A stretch of DNA of 64,000 nt from an uncultured Lysobacteraceae bacterium (GCA_902825775.1 CADECF010000002.1:248001-312000); one strand, 5' to 3'. Counted from the stretch's first letter, positions 38,544 to 49,672 are shown. The notes: a model not told the origin generated them from the letters alone. Numbers and translations are program-made.

Positions 38544-41410
38544 CGGATTCCAAAGACAACGCCGACAGCAACCGCTACAAGGCGACCATCCATCTGCCGG
38601 CCACGGATTTCCCGATGCGCGGCGACCTGCCCAAGCGCGAGCCGCAGACGTTGGCGCGCTGGCAGTCGGACGATATCTACAAGCGCATCCGCGAAAAGAC
38701 TTCCGGCCGCGAGCGCAGCTTCATCCTGCACGACGGCCCGCCGTACGCGAACGGTTCGATTCACATCGGCCACGCGGTCAACAAAGTGCTCAAGGACATG
38801 GTCGTCAAATCCAAGCTGATGGCCGGCTTCGATGCGCCTTACGTACCCGGTTGGGATTGCCACGGCCTGCCGATCGAGCACGCGGTCGAAAAGAAATTCG
38901 GCAAAGTCGGCGACAAGCTCGACGCCGCCGCATTCCGCGCCAAATGCCGCGAATACGCCGCCGAACAGATCGACGGCCAGCGCCGCGACTTCAAGCGCCT
39001 GGGCGTGATCGGCGATTGGGAGAATCCGTACCGCACCATGGATTTCCGCTACGAAGCGGACATGCTGCGCGCGCTGGCGAAGATCGTGGAGCGCGGCCAT
39101 GTGACGCGCGGCTTCAAGCCGGTGCATTGGTGTTTCGACTGCCAATCCGCGCTGGCCGAGGCGGAAATCGAATATCAGGACAAGCAGTCGCCGGCGGTGG
39201 ATATCGCTTACGCCGCCAAGCTACCGCAAGCGCTGGCGTCGGCGTTCGGTGTTGCGGTGGAAGAGGGCATCGGCGTCGCATTGCCGATCTGGACCACCAC
39301 GCCGTGGACCATTCCGGCCAGTTTGGCGATCTCGCTCGGCGCGGATCTGGACTACGTGCTGGTCGAAGGCCCGCCGCGTGACGGCCGCCGGCTATGGCTG
39401 GTGCTGGCCGAAGCGCTGGCGCAGAAAGCGTTGTCGCGTTATGGCGTCGCCGAAGTCGTCGTGCACGGCCGTGCAAAAGGCGTCGAGCTGGAAGGCCAGC
39501 TGTTGCGGCATCCGTTCTACGAAGAGCGCGACATCCCGGTCTTGCTCGGCGATCACGTGTCGGCCGAGGACGGTACGGGCGCCGTGCATACCGCGCCCGG
39601 CCATGGCCAGGAAGACTTCATCGTCGGCCAGCGTTACGGCTTGATCGAAAAATATTCGGCTGCGCAACTCAATCCGGTCGACGGGCGCGGCGTGTACCTG
39701 CCGTCGACGCCGCCGGCCGGCGACACTGCGCTCGCGGGCGTCCATTTGTGGAAAGCCAACGACCTGATCGTCGACGCGCTGCGCGGCAACGGCTCGTTGC
39801 TGGCGCATGCGACCCTTTCGCACAGCTATCCGCATTGCTGGCGCCACAAGACGCCGGTGGTATTTCGCGCCACGCCGCAATGGTTCGTGTCGATGGAGCA
39901 GGCCGGCCTGCGCCGCGATGCGTTGAGCGCGATCGGCAAGGTCGGTTGGGTGCCGGATTGGGGCGAGGCGCGCATCTACGGCATGGTCGAAGGCCGTCCG
40001 GATTGGACGATTTCCCGCCAGCGCTTCTGGGGCGTGCCGATCGCGTTGTTCTACGATCGCGAAACCGGCGAACCGCATCCGGATTCGGCGGCGTTGATGC
40101 GCCGCATCGCCGACCGCGTCGAGCGGGAAGGCGTCGATGCCTGGTACGCGCTGCAGCCGCATGAAGTGCTCGGCGAAGACGCCGCGCGTTACGAAAAAGT
40201 GACCGACATCCTCGACGTCTGGTTCGATTCCGGCGTCAGCCACGAATGCGTGCTCGCACAGCGCCCGCAGGACGGGCTGCATAAACCGGCCGATCTTTAT
40301 CTGGAAGGTTCGGATCAGCACCGCGGCTGGTTCCAGTCCTCGCTGCTGACCGGCGTGGCCATCGACGGCGTCGCGCCTTATCGTCAAGTGCTGACCCACG
40401 GCTTCGCGGTCGATGCCGACGGACGCAAGATGTCCAAGTCGCTGGGCAATGTGGTCGAGCCGCAGAAGGTGATCGACGCGATGGGCGCCGACGTGCTGCG
40501 GCTGTGGATCGCCGCGACCGATTACCGCAACGAGATGTCGGTCTCCGACGAGATCCTGAAGCGCAGCGGCGATGCTTATCGCCGCATCCGCAACACCGCG
40601 CGTTTCCTGCTGGGCAATCTGCACGGTTTCGAGCCCGACAAGCACCTGCGCCCGCTCGACGACATGGTCGCGCTGGACCGCTGGATCGTGCACCGCGCTT
40701 GGGAATTGCAGCAGAAGATCGCCGATGCCTACGCACGCTACGACTTCGCCGAAATCGTGCAGTCGCTGTCCAACTTCTGCAGCGTCGACCTGGGCTCGCT
40801 CTACCTCGATGTGACCAAGGACCGCCTGTACACGATGGGCGAGGATTCGCGCGGCCGCCGTTCGGCGCAGAGCGCGATGTACCGCATCGCCGAGGCTTTC
40901 GTGCGCTGGATCGCGCCGATCCTGGCTTTCACTTCCGACGAGATGTGGCAGCACCTGCCCGGCAAGCGCGAGGACAACGTGCTGTTCGCGACTTGGTACG
41001 AAGGCCTGGCGCCTCTGGAAGCCGATGCGGCCTTGTCGGCGCACGATTTCGAGCGCCTGCTGGAATTGCGCGAGCAGGTGGCCAAAGTGCTCGAACCGAT
41101 GCGCGCCAGCGGCGCGATCGGCGCGGCGCTGCAGGCCGAGATCGCTTTGCGTTGCGGCGTGGCGGATCAGAACGCGCTGGCGCCGATCGTCGACGAGTTG
41201 CGCTTCCTCTTGATCAGCGGCGACGTTTCGGTGGTCGCGGACGACACGGTCAAGGATCTCGTTATCGAAGCGGCGGCGACCGAAAAAACCAAATGCGTGC
41301 GCTGCTGGCACCATCGCGCCGATGTCGGTTCCGTCGCCGCGCATCCGCTGTTGTGCGCGCGCTGCGTGTCCAACATCGAAGGCCCGGGCGAGGACCGCAA
41401 ATGGTTCTGA
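38540..41410 (+). CDS. ileS: Isoleucine-tRNA ligase
   Basis: 956 aa starting at GTG 38540 over the ribF stop. HIGH-type motif [13 protein letters not shown], editing-domain region [20 protein letters not shown] motif KMSKSLGN and the C-terminal zinc site CVRCWHH...CARCVSN are all intact. Bacterial type 1 enzyme, likely mupirocin-sensitive by class. Confidence 0.97.
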   Translation: MTDSKDNADSNRYKATIHLPATDFPMRGDLPKREPQTLARWQSDDIYKRIREKTSGRERSFILHDGPPYANGSIHIGHAVNKVLKDMVVKSKLMAGFDAPYVPGWDCHGLPIEHAVEKKFGKVGDKLDAAAFRAKCREYAAEQIDGQRRDFKRLGVIGDWENPYRTMDFRYEADMLRALAKIVERGHVTRGFKPVHWCFDCQSALAEAEIEYQDKQSPAVDIAYAAKLPQALASAFGVAVEEGIGVALPIWTTTPWTIPASLAISLGADLDYVLVEGPPRDGRRLWLVLAEALAQKALSRYGVAEVVVHGRAKGVELEGQLLRHPFYEERDIPVLLGDHVSAEDGTGAVHTAPGHGQEDFIVGQRYGLIEKYSAAQLNPVDGRGVYLPSTPPAGDTALAGVHLWKANDLIVDALRGNGSLLAHATLSHSYPHCWRHKTPVVFRATPQWFVSMEQAGLRRDALSAIGKVGWVPDWGEARIYGMVEGRPDWTISRQRFWGVPIALFYDRETGEPHPDSAALMRRIADRVEREGVDAWYALQPHEVLGEDAARYEKVTDILDVWFDSGVSHECVLAQRPQDGLHKPADLYLEGSDQHRGWFQSSLLTGVAIDGVAPYRQVLTHGFAVDADGRKMSKSLGNVVEPQKVIDAMGADVLRLWIAATDYRNEMSVSDEILKRSGDAYRRIRNTARFLLGNLHGFEPDKHLRPLDDMVALDRWIVHRAWELQQKIADAYARYDFAEIVQSLSNFCSVDLGSLYLDVTKDRLYTMGEDSRGRRSAQSAMYRIAEAFVRWIAPILAFTSDEMWQHLPGKREDNVLFATWYEGLAPLEADAALSAHDFERLLELREQVAKVLEPMRASGAIGAALQAEIALRCGVADQNALAPIVDELRFLLISGDVSVVADDTVKDLVIEAAATEKTKCVRCWHHRADVGSVAAHPLLCARCVSNIEGPGEDRKWF

Positions 41411-41488
41411 TCTGCATGAAGCCGTCCCTTTCGAGGGGAGGGTTGGATGAGGATGGGTTCGGCGTCGATCTCAAAAAGCGAAAGTCGC

Positions 41489-41516
41489 TGGACTCCCGCC
41501 TTCGCGGGAGCGACGA
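41489..41516. repeat. Single family C half-copy
   Basis: CTGGACTCCCGCCTTCGCGG followed by GAGCGACG, an incomplete element between ileS and lspA. A further decayed piece (GTCCCAGCTTGCGTTGGGATGACG-like) follows to about 41555. Confidence 0.7.
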
Positions 41517-41575
41517 CTAAAATAAAATGGGTCCCAGCTTGCGTTGGGATGACGAGAAAAGGTGAGCTCCGCAGC

Positions 41576-42079
41576 ATGACATCCCACCCCAAACCGAACG
41601 CCCTGATCTGGCTGCTGGCCTCCATCGCGATCATCGTGCTGGATCAGCTCACCAAACTGTGGGTATTGAAGAGCCTGCCCGAATACACCGCGATTCCGGT
41701 GATCGACGGCTTCTGGAATTGGTATCGCACCTACAACACCGGCGCCGCATTCAGTTTCCTGAGCGACGCCGGCGGCTGGCAGCAGTACTTCTTCGCCACG
41801 CTGGCGGTGGTGATCTGTGGCCTGTTGACGTTCTGGCTGACCCGCACGCCGCGCCGCGACTGGCGCACGGCGCTGCCTTTCGCGCTAGTGATCGGCGGCG
41901 CCGTTGGCAACGTCATCGACCGCCTGCAGCACGGCCACGTGGTCGATTTCGTGCAGTGGTACTGGCGCGGCCATTACTGGCCGGCCTTCAACTTGGCCGA
42001 TTCGGCGATCGTGGTCGGCGCCATCGGCATCGCCCTGTTCGGGCTGTTCGACGGCAAGCGCACAGGGAAAGGGCGATAA
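41576..42079 (+). CDS. lspA: Lipoprotein signal peptidase (SPase II)
   Basis: 167-aa inner-membrane aspartyl protease removing signal peptides of prolipoproteins. Four membrane segments. Catalytic Asp residues lie in GNVIDRL and FNLADSAI, and NTGAAFSFL is conserved. The start at 41576 drops an upstream in-frame stretch made of repeat DNA. Confidence 0.95.
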   Translation: MTSHPKPNALIWLLASIAIIVLDQLTKLWVLKSLPEYTAIPVIDGFWNWYRTYNTGAAFSFLSDAGGWQQYFFATLAVVICGLLTFWLTRTPRRDWRTALPFALVIGGAVGNVIDRLQHGHVVDFVQWYWRGHYWPAFNLADSAIVVGAIGIALFGLFDGKRTGKGR

Positions 42080-42087
42080 TAGCGGCC

Positions 42088-43038
42088 ATGGATGTCGTCC
42101 TCGCCAATCCCCGCGGATTCTGCGCCGGCGTCGACCGCGCGATCGAGATCGTCAAGCGCGCGCTGGAAACGCTGGGCGCGCCGATTTACGTACGCCATGA
42201 AGTGGTCCACAACCGTTTTGTGGTGGAAGACCTCAAGCATCGCGGCGCGATCTTCGTCGAAGAACTCGACGAAGTGCCCGATGGCGCCACCGTTATCTTC
42301 AGCGCCCACGGCGTATCCCAGGCGGTACGCAACGAAGCCGCGCAACGCGGCCTGAAAGTATTCGACGCGACCTGCCCGTTGGTGACGAAAGTGCATTTGG
42401 AAGTCGCGCGGCAGTGCCGCGCCGGCCGCGACATGGTGCTGATCGGCCACGCCGGCCATCCGGAGGTCGAGGGCACGATGGGGCAGTGGAGCGCAGAAGC
42501 GGGCGGCGGACGCATCTATCTCGTCGAAGATCTGGATGACGTCGCCACGCTCGAAGTCGACCAGCCGGAAAATCTTTCGTACACCACCCAGACCACGCTG
42601 TCGGTGGACGACACGCGCGGCATCATCGAGGCGCTGTACGCCCGTTTCCCCGCGATTCAGGGGCCGAAGAACGACGACATCTGCTACGCCACCCAGAACC
42701 GCCAGGACGCGGTGCGCGAACTGGCCCGCCATTGCGACCTGGTATTGGTGGTCGGCTCGCCGAACAGCTCCAACTCCAACCGCCTGCGCGAGCTGGCCGA
42801 GCGAGAGGGCGTTGAGTCGTACCTGATCGACGGCGCCATCGAAATCGATCCGCACTGGGTGGTCGGCCGCCGCCATATCGGCGTCACCGCAGGCGCTTCG
42901 GCGCCCGATGTGCTGGTGCACGGCGTGCTGGATCGCCTGCACGAACTGGGGGCGCACGCCGTCCGCGAGCTCGATGGGGAGCCGGAAAACATGGTCTTCG
43001 CCCTGCCCAAGGAGCTGCGGCTGCGGCTGGTCGATTGA
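42088..43038 (+). CDS. ispH: 4-hydroxy-3-methylbut-2-enyl diphosphate reductase
   Basis: Last enzyme of the MEP isoprenoid pathway. 316 aa. The three Fe-S ligands Cys12 (GFCAGV), Cys96 ([11 protein letters not shown]) and Cys199 ([11 protein letters not shown]) and substrate residues His41 and His124 are present. The ATG at 42088 is 8 bases after lspA; the open frame within lspA is not coding. Confidence 0.96.
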   Translation: MDVVLANPRGFCAGVDRAIEIVKRALETLGAPIYVRHEVVHNRFVVEDLKHRGAIFVEELDEVPDGATVIFSAHGVSQAVRNEAAQRGLKVFDATCPLVTKVHLEVARQCRAGRDMVLIGHAGHPEVEGTMGQWSAEAGGGRIYLVEDLDDVATLEVDQPENLSYTTQTTLSVDDTRGIIEALYARFPAIQGPKNDDICYATQNRQDAVRELARHCDLVLVVGSPNSSNSNRLRELAEREGVESYLIDGAIEIDPHWVVGRRHIGVTAGASAPDVLVHGVLDRLHELGAHAVRELDGEPENMVFALPKELRLRLVD

Positions 43039-43075
43039 CCCTAAAGCCCCGCGAAACCTACAATCCACGCCCCAA

Positions 43076-43151
43076 GCCGGAATAGCTCAGTCGGTAGAGC
43101 GGCGCATTCGTAATGCGTAGGTCGTAGGTTCGATTCCTATTTCCGGCACCA
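43076..43151 (+). tRNA. tRNA-Thr (anticodon CGT)
   Basis: 76 bases with encoded CCA. Acceptor GCCGGAA/TTCCGGC, D-arm GCTCAGTCGGTAGAGC, anticodon loop TTCGTAA (CGT, codon ACG), T-arm AGGTTCGATTCCT. Confidence 0.96.
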
Positions 43152-43158
43152 GATCCAG

Positions 43159-43190
43159 CAAAAAAGGCTCGCTCAGGCGGGCCTTTTTTG
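43159..43190 (+). terminator. Terminator after tRNA-Thr
   Basis: AAAAAAGGC-CGC stem with GCG-GCCTTTTTT after a TCAG loop, 8 bases past the CCA. Confidence 0.88.
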
Positions 43191-43258
43191 TTGCGGCGTC
43201 TCGCGGAAAGAGACGCGGGGCCGCTACAGTAGCCGCAGTCGATTTTTCGGGCGAAACC

Positions 43259-44650
43259 GTGGCCAAGCTGCAGGGAAAAGCGCGCACCGCCTATGTTTGC
43301 GGCGAGTGCGGGGCAGAACACAACAAGTGGCAGGGCCAGTGCGGCGAATGCGGCGCATGGAATTCGCTGAGCGAGATCGTGCTCGAAACGGCGGCGGCCG
43401 CGGCATCGCCGGCGGCGCGCCGCAGCAGCTGGGCCGGCAAGGTCGACGCGCCCAAGGTCACCGCGCTCAAAGACGTGCGCCATAGCGAAGAGGCGCGCGT
43501 GTCCACCGGCATCGGCGAATTCGATCGCGTGCTCGGCGGCGGGCTGGTCGAAGGGGCGGTGGTGCTGGTCGGCGGCGATCCGGGTATCGGCAAGTCGACC
43601 TTGCTGCTGCAGGCGTTGGCGCAGATGGCGCCGACCTTGCCGGGGCTGTACGTCACGGGCGAAGAATCGCTGGGACAAGTCGCCGGCCGCGCCGCGCGGC
43701 TCGGTTTGCCGCTCGATGGATTGAACGCCTTGGCCGAGACCGGCGTGGAACGCATTCTCGAGCACGCCAGCCAGTGGCAGCCGAAATTGATCGTCGCCGA
43801 TTCGGTGCAGACCCTATGGACCGAATCGCTCACGGCCGCGCCGGGTTCGGTCAGCCAGGTGCGCGAGAGCGCGGCGCGGCTCGTGCGCTACGCCAAGGAA
43901 ACCGGTGCGGCCGTGTTCCTGGTCGGCCACGTCACCAAGGAAGGCGGCATCGCCGGCCCGCGCGTGCTCGAGCATATGGTCGATGCGGTGCTTTATTTCG
44001 AAGGCGATTCGGGCTCGCGTTTCCGCGTGCTGCGCGCGTTCAAGAATCGCTTCGGCGCGGTCAACGAGCTGGGCGTCTTCGCGATGGGCGACAAGGGTTT
44101 GCGCGAAGTGCCGAATCCTTCCGCGATATTCCTGTCCGGCGGCAGCGCGCAGCAGCCGGGCAGCTGCGTGATGGTGACGCGCGAAGGCACGCGGCCGTTG
44201 TTGGTGGAAGTGCAGGCGCTGGTCGATTCGTCGCCGTTGTCGAACCCGCGCCGGGTCGCGGTCGGGCTGGAGCAGAACCGGTTGGCGATGCTGCTGGCGG
44301 TGCTGCATCGCCACGGCGGCGTAGTGGTTTCCGACCAGGACGTGTTCGTCAACGTGGTCGGCGGCATCCGCGTGCAGGAAACCGCGGCCGATCTGCCGGT
44401 ATTGGTGGCGGTGCTGTCCTCGTTGCGCGATCGCCCGCTGCCGGACAAGACCATCGCGTTCGGCGAGATCGGCCTCTCGGGGGAGATCCGCCCGGTGCCG
44501 AACGGCGAGGAGCGCTTGAAGGAAGCCGCCACGCACGGCTTCAAGCGCGCGATCGTGCCGAAGGCGAATGCGCCGAAGGCCGGCAGCTACAAAGGTATGG
44601 AAGTGGTGGCCGTCGAGCGGCTGTCCGATGCGTTGATCGCTGCCGAGTAG
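43259..44650 (+). CDS. radA: DNA repair protein RadA
   Basis: RecA-like branch-migration ATPase for recombination intermediates. 463 aa from GTG 43259. Zinc finger CGECGAEHNKWQGQCGECG (Cys14, 17, 28, 31), Walker A GGDPGIGKST, the RadA-specific KNRFG, and a C-terminal Lon-like domain (ETAADLPVLVAVLSS, GEIGLSGEIRPV). Confidence 0.95.
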   Translation: MAKLQGKARTAYVCGECGAEHNKWQGQCGECGAWNSLSEIVLETAAAAASPAARRSSWAGKVDAPKVTALKDVRHSEEARVSTGIGEFDRVLGGGLVEGAVVLVGGDPGIGKSTLLLQALAQMAPTLPGLYVTGEESLGQVAGRAARLGLPLDGLNALAETGVERILEHASQWQPKLIVADSVQTLWTESLTAAPGSVSQVRESAARLVRYAKETGAAVFLVGHVTKEGGIAGPRVLEHMVDAVLYFEGDSGSRFRVLRAFKNRFGAVNELGVFAMGDKGLREVPNPSAIFLSGGSAQQPGSCVMVTREGTRPLLVEVQALVDSSPLSNPRRVAVGLEQNRLAMLLAVLHRHGGVVVSDQDVFVNVVGGIRVQETAADLPVLVAVLSSLRDRPLPDKTIAFGEIGLSGEIRPVPNGEERLKEAATHGFKRAIVPKANAPKAGSYKGMEVVAVERLSDALIAAE

Positions 44651-44666
44651 CGACGTTTCGCTTTTT

Positions 44667-44842
44667 TAGCCGTCGTTCCCGCGAAGGCGGGAATCCAGCG
44701 ACTTGGCTCTGCTCTTGTGGGAGCGGCTTCAGCCGCGAGCTCTTCAAGCAGGCACCGATCCGGCAAAAAAGCTCGCGGCTGAAGCCGCTCCCACGAAAAG
44801 CAGAAGTCACTGGATTCCCGCCTTCGCGGGAATGACGGCTAA
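44667..44842. repeat. Family A element nested inside a family C element
   Basis: Outer arms (family C): TAGCCGTCGTTCCCGCGAAG at the left and CTTCGCGGGAATGACGGCTA at the right. Inner pair (family A, 44716-44794): GTGGGAGCGGCTTCAGCCGC and reverse complement. The A pair interrupts the C spacer, giving concentric hairpins between the convergent radA and efflux genes. Confidence 0.92.
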
Positions 44843-44855
44843 AGAACAATACGGC

Positions 44856-46424
44856 TCAATGCCCGCCGCTGGCCGCAGGCCCCATCTTCGCCGCGAACGG
44901 CGGCTTGGCCACCCACACGAACAGGATCACCACCAGGAAGATGATGCCCAGCAGGTGGAAGATCTCGTTGAAGCCGATCTGCGCGGCCTGGTTGGAGATG
45001 ACCCGTTCCATCATCGCCGCGCCTCTCTGCAGGTCGCCGCCGCCCATGCGGGTGAGGGTGTCGATGGTCGCCGAATCGTAAGCCGATAGCTTTTCCGTGA
45101 GATGCGCATGATGCACGGCGCCGCGCTCGGACCAGGCGTACGTCGTCAGCGAAGCCGCGAAGCTGCCGCCCAAGGTGCGCATGAATGTGGCGAGCCCGGA
45201 TCCGGCCGCGATCTCGTGCGGCTGCAGATCCGACAGCAATATCTGCAGCACCGGCATGAAGAACAGTGCCACGCCGAAGCCTTGGAAGAGCTGCACCATT
45301 GCGATGTGGTTGAAATCCACGTCCAGATTGAAGCCGGCGCGCGCGAAGCTGGTCAGCGACATCGCGATGAAGGCGAACGTCGCCAGCCAGCGCAAGTCGA
45401 ACTTGTGCGCGTACTTGCCGACGAATGGCGTCAGCAGCACCGGCAATATGCCGATCGGCGCGGTCGCGAAACCCGCCCAGATCGCGGTGAAGCCCAGGTT
45501 GCGCTGCAGCCACAACGGCACCAGGATGCCGACGCTGAAGAAAGCCGCGTAGGCGACCACCATCGCCGCGGTGCCGGCGCTGAAATTGCGGTGCCGGAAC
45601 AGTTTCAGGTTGACGATCGGATCCTTGTCGGTCAATTCCCAGATCACGAACACCGCCAGCGAGATCGCCGACACGATCGACAGGATCACGATCAGGTTGG
45701 AACGGAACCAATCCTCGTCGTTGCCCAGGTCGAGCAGGATCTGCAGCGCGCCCACGCCCAGCACCAGCGTGATCAAGCCGACGTAATCCATCTTCGGCTT
45801 CTCCAGCCGCTCCGGACGGCCACGCAACTGGCTGCCGACCACCAGGCTGGCGAAGATGCCGATCGGCACGTTGATGAAGAAGATCCATTCCCAGCTGTAG
45901 TTGTCGGTGATCCAGCCGCCGAGGATGGGGCCGGCGATCGGCGCGACCACGGTCACCATCGCCAGCAGCGCGATCGCCTGGCCGCGTTTTTGCGGCGGGT
46001 AGATCGAGATCAGCAGCGCCTGCGTGATCGGATACATCGGCCCGGCGACGAAACCCTGCAGCGCGCGCGCGGCCACCAGCAGCCCCATGCTGTTCGCAAG
46101 GCCGCACAACAGCGATGCGATCACGAACAGGAACGTCGCCCAGACGAACAATTTGCGTTCGCCGAAATGGCGCGTCAGCCAGCCGGTCAACGGCAGCGCG
46201 ATCGCGTTGCTCACCGCGAACGAGGTGATCACCCAGGTCGCCTGGTTGGCGCTGCCGCCCAGGTTGCCGGAAATGGTCGGCAACGAAACGTTGGCGATGG
46301 TCAGGTCCAACACCTGCATGAACGACGCCAGCGCCAGGCCGAGCGTGGTCAGCGCGATGTTCGGCGGGCGGAAACCGGCCTGCGGCGCCGGCGCGGCGCC
46401 GGCATTGGCGGTGGTAGCGGACAT
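44856..46424 (-). CDS. emrB: MFS drug exporter of the EmrB/QacA (DHA2) family
   Basis: 522-aa proton-drug antiporter with 14 membrane segments. DHA2 motifs: LDLTIANVSLPTISGNLG near the N-terminus, GWLTRHFGERKLF and ARALQGFVAGPMYPI. It works with the HlyD-type adaptor and the outer-membrane factor upstream in the same operon. Substrates unknown; EmrB types export hydrophobic toxins and uncouplers. Confidence 0.93.
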   Translation of the reverse strand: MSATTANAGAAPAPQAGFRPPNIALTTLGLALASFMQVLDLTIANVSLPTISGNLGGSANQATWVITSFAVSNAIALPLTGWLTRHFGERKLFVWATFLFVIASLLCGLANSMGLLVAARALQGFVAGPMYPITQALLISIYPPQKRGQAIALLAMVTVVAPIAGPILGGWITDNYSWEWIFFINVPIGIFASLVVGSQLRGRPERLEKPKMDYVGLITLVLGVGALQILLDLGNDEDWFRSNLIVILSIVSAISLAVFVIWELTDKDPIVNLKLFRHRNFSAGTAAMVVAYAAFFSVGILVPLWLQRNLGFTAIWAGFATAPIGILPVLLTPFVGKYAHKFDLRWLATFAFIAMSLTSFARAGFNLDVDFNHIAMVQLFQGFGVALFFMPVLQILLSDLQPHEIAAGSGLATFMRTLGGSFAASLTTYAWSERGAVHHAHLTEKLSAYDSATIDTLTRMGGGDLQRGAAMMERVISNQAAQIGFNEIFHLLGIIFLVVILFVWVAKPPFAAKMGPAASGGH

Positions 46425-46515
46425 GTCGAAATGCCTGGATCAGGACATCCGCGCAGCGGACGTCGGAAGAAAAAATGTCCGGACGCAGCGCAGGGAGCTG
46501 CGTCCGGACCGGGGG

Positions 46516-47706
46516 TCAACTGCGCCGCGTGGGCAAGTTCTCGCGGATGATCTTGTCGATCAACGCATCGGCATCGGCCAACTGCTTGGCGTAGGCCTGC
46601 GTGCTCAACAGCGGCTTGCTCGGCGCGGCATTGGCCAGCACGGCGCCGTTCTGGTTGCGCAGGCTTACATCCACGCTCATGCTCAAACCCAGACGCAACG
46701 GATGTTCGATGACCTGCTTTGGGTCGAGTTCGATCCGCACCGGCACGCGCTGCACGATCTTGATCCAGTTGCCGCTGGCGTTCTGCGCAGGCAGCAGCGC
46801 GAAGGCGCTGCCGGTGCCCAGGCCTAGGCTCGCGATCTTGCCTTGATAAGTCACGTCTTTGCCGTACAAGTCCGAATGCAGCTCGACCGGCTGGCCGATA
46901 CGCATGCTGTGCAACTGCGTCTCTTTGAAGTTGGCATCCACCCACACTTGTTCGAGCGGCACGATGGTCATCAGCGTGGTGCCCGGCTGCACGCGCTGGC
47001 CCAACTGCACGCTGCGCTTGGCGACATAACCCGACACCGGCGCGACGATCGCGGCGCGCTGCAGGTTGAGATACGCCTGGCGCAGCTGCGCGGCGGCGGC
47101 CTGCACCTGCGGCTGGTCGGCTACGGTGGTGGCGTCGACCAGCGCGCGGTTGCGCGACAGGTTGCCGCTGGAGGCGCGCAGACCGGCTTCGAGCACGGCC
47201 AATTCGTTGCGCGCATGCGCCAGTTCTTCGGCCGAGACCGCGCCGTCGGCGACCAAGCCTACGCGGCGCTGCAGATCGGCGCGCGCGCGCTGCACAGACG
47301 CTTCGCGTGCGGCGAGGTCGGCCTGGCCCGAATCCACTGCGCTGTACAGGCCGCGCACTTGGCGCACGGTATTGGCCAGATTGGCGACGGACTGTTCGTA
47401 AGCGACTTGGGCGTCGTTGGGATCCAGTTGCACCAGCACTTGTCCGGCGACGACCTTCATGCCGTCGTCGGCGCCGATGCTGACCACGGTTCCCAGCGTC
47501 TGCGGGGTGATGCTGACCACGTTGCCTTGGACGTAGGCGTCGTCGGTGTCCTGGTGCCAGCGCGCGACCGTGAAGTAGTACACGGTCCACACGATCGCGG
47601 CGAGCACCACCACGGCGAGCAGGATGAGCAATGCCTTGCGGCGTTTGCCGTTCTTGGGCGTCGCCGGGGCCGGAGTCGCGGCTTGCGGATTGATTGCGGT
47701 AGTCAT
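46516..47706 (-). CDS. emrA: Membrane-fusion protein of the EmrA/HlyD family
   Basis: 396 aa. N-terminal membrane anchor (ALLILLAVVVLAAIVWTVYYFTV), the HlyD start WHQDTDDAYVQGNVVSITPQ, a helical hairpin (about 95-200) and the barrel VAPVSGYVAKRSVQLGQRVQPG. Links the MFS pump to the outer-membrane channel. 31 bases after the channel gene. Confidence 0.94.
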   Translation of the reverse strand: MTTAINPQAATPAPATPKNGKRRKALLILLAVVVLAAIVWTVYYFTVARWHQDTDDAYVQGNVVSITPQTLGTVVSIGADDGMKVVAGQVLVQLDPNDAQVAYEQSVANLANTVRQVRGLYSAVDSGQADLAAREASVQRARADLQRRVGLVADGAVSAEELAHARNELAVLEAGLRASSGNLSRNRALVDATTVADQPQVQAAAAQLRQAYLNLQRAAIVAPVSGYVAKRSVQLGQRVQPGTTLMTIVPLEQVWVDANFKETQLHSMRIGQPVELHSDLYGKDVTYQGKIASLGLGTGSAFALLPAQNASGNWIKIVQRVPVRIELDPKQVIEHPLRLGLSMSVDVSLRNQNGAVLANAAPSKPLLSTQAYAKQLADADALIDKIIRENLPTRRS

Positions 47707-47737
47707 GGCGTGGGGCCTTGATAAAAAATCGAATCGA

Positions 47738-49210
47738 TTAGTGGGAAGCGGTGCGGTCGGATGGCGGCGCGCTCAGCGCCAGTCCGCCGCCGAGCGCGCG
47801 GTCGAGATCGACCGTAGCCGCGAAGCGCTGCGCCTGCAGCGCAGTCACCTGCTGCTCCAACTGCAGCAGCGGACGTTGCGCGGACAGCACATCCAACTGC
47901 GTGCCCAGGCCGGCGCGGTAACGCGTATCGGCGAGTTTCAATGCGGCTTGCGAAGCGTCGCGCGCCCGGCCGGCGGTGGCGATTTGCGCATCCAGCGAAC
48001 GCGCCGCCTGCAGCGCATCGGTCACTTCGCGCAAGGCGAGCACGAGCGCCTGGTTGTAGTTGGCGACGGCCAAGTCGTAGTCGGCGTCGCTCTTGTCCAG
48101 ATTGCTGCGCAGGCGGCCGCCATCGAAGATCGGCAGGCTGATCGCCGGGCCGCCGAAGCCCAGCAGCGCGTCGCCGCCGAACAGATCGGACAGGCCGGAC
48201 GACGCAAGACCGACCAGCGCATTGAGATTGACGCTGGGCTTGAACGCGGCCTTGCTCGCATCGATGCCGCGGCTCGCCGACTCCACGCGCCAACGCGCGG
48301 CGACGACATCGGCGCGATGGCCGAGCAGTTCGCTGGGCAGCACATCGGGCACGGCAGGCGCGGGCGCGGACAGCAGTTGCGGCGGCGCGATGTCCAAACC
48401 GCGATCCGGGCCTTTGCCGAGCAGCGCGGCGAGCGCATTGCGCAACGCGTCGATCTGCTGTTGTGCGGCTTGGGCCTGTTGCTGGGCGCTGGCGACGAGG
48501 CTTTCGGCTTGGCGCAGTTGCAACTTGTTGTCGAGGCCCGCATCGACCCGCTGCCGGCTCAGCTTGGACAGACGCGACGAGCGTTTCTCTTCGTTCTGCG
48601 CGACGGCGAGCGCCGCATGCGCCTGCGAAAGCGACACATAAGCCCTCGCGATGTTCGAGGACAGCGCCAAACGTGCGGCCTGCGCATCGACTTCGGCGGC
48701 GCGCGCCTGGCCGACAGCGGCTTCGTACTGCGCGCGGTGGCCGCCCCACAGGTCGGGCGACCATTTGAAATCGAGCATCAGCACGGTGCTGGCCTGTAGG
48801 TCGCCGCCGATCGGCGGCGGCACCAGCGTCTCGGGCGCCTGCACGCCGGTGTATTGCGCGCTCGCGCCGAGCGTGGGCTTGCGTGCGGCATCGGCCAGCC
48901 CCGCTTGCGCTTGCGCCTGGCGCAGGCGCGCGTCGGCCGCGGCCAGGGTGGGTGTGCCTTGCAGGGCCTCGCGGATCAGCGCATCGAGTTGCGGATCGCC
49001 GAGCGCCGTCCACCAATCCTGCTTGGGAAAGGCGGCATCGCTGAGTTTGTACGCGCCGAAGCTGCGCGAAGTCGCCAGCGTGTCGGCATCGGTGGGGCGG
49101 CCTTCCGGCGCGAGGCCGTGCGTGCTCGCGCAGCCGGCCAGGGTCAGTGCGGAAACGAGGATCGCAATCGCCGGCAATGCGCGGCGGGGGTAGGAGGCAG
49201 TGCGGGGCAT
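47738..49210 (-). CDS. Outer-membrane efflux channel lipoprotein (NodT/OprM family)
   Basis: 490 aa. Lipobox LTLAGC (Cys near 27), so lipid-anchored. Two outer-membrane efflux repeats with long helices; markers include DWWTALGDPQLDALI, PDLWGG and GLGTQLDVLSAQRPLLQLEQQ. Starts 3 bases after the regulator's stop. Confidence 0.93.
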   Translation of the reverse strand: MPRTASYPRRALPAIAILVSALTLAGCASTHGLAPEGRPTDADTLATSRSFGAYKLSDAAFPKQDWWTALGDPQLDALIREALQGTPTLAAADARLRQAQAQAGLADAARKPTLGASAQYTGVQAPETLVPPPIGGDLQASTVLMLDFKWSPDLWGGHRAQYEAAVGQARAAEVDAQAARLALSSNIARAYVSLSQAHAALAVAQNEEKRSSRLSKLSRQRVDAGLDNKLQLRQAESLVASAQQQAQAAQQQIDALRNALAALLGKGPDRGLDIAPPQLLSAPAPAVPDVLPSELLGHRADVVAARWRVESASRGIDASKAAFKPSVNLNALVGLASSGLSDLFGGDALLGFGGPAISLPIFDGGRLRSNLDKSDADYDLAVANYNQALVLALREVTDALQAARSLDAQIATAGRARDASQAALKLADTRYRAGLGTQLDVLSAQRPLLQLEQQVTALQAQRFAATVDLDRALGGGLALSAPPSDRTASH

Positions 49211-49213
49211 GGC

Positions 49214-49672
49214 TCAATCACCCGATAAGGAAAGGTTGTCGCGCACCTGCTCGAGCAGATGCATCATGTGTTCGCGTTCGGCATCGCTCATGCCGGACAG
49301 GGCGCGTTCGCGCACTCGCGCACCGCATTCGTAGATGTCGCGCCAGATAGCGGTGCCGGCTTCGGTCAGATGGATATGCAGGGCGCGGCGGTCCGCCGGA
49401 TCGTCGACGCGGACGATCAGACCCTTGGCTTCCAGCTTGTCGAGCAGCCGGGTCATCGCTCCGGGATTCAATTCTGCGGCACGCGCCAGATCGGTCACGC
49501 TGGCGATGCCGTCGGCCAACTTCTTGATGGTGACGTACTGGCTGAAGGTCAGGTTATGGCCCGCCTTGGCGAGCTCGTCTTCCATCCGCGCCCAAAGGTT
49601 GTCGCGGACCTGGCGGATCAGCAGCCCGAGCGTGGATCCGCTGCAGGCTGCATTAGGCGGGGTCGTTTTCAT
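49214..49672 (-). CDS. MarR-family repressor of the efflux operon
   Basis: 152 aa from the ATG at 49672 (MKTTPPNAACSG). Winged helix: SVTDLARAAELNPGAMTRLLDKLEAKGLIVRVDDPADRRALHIHLT. First gene of the operon; likely an EmrR-like repressor released by the pump's substrates. A palindrome just upstream may be its operator. Confidence 0.9.
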   Translation of the reverse strand: MKTTPPNAACSGSTLGLLIRQVRDNLWARMEDELAKAGHNLTFSQYVTIKKLADGIASVTDLARAAELNPGAMTRLLDKLEAKGLIVRVDDPADRRALHIHLTEAGTAIWRDIYECGARVRERALSGMSDAEREHMMHLLEQVRDNLSLSGD

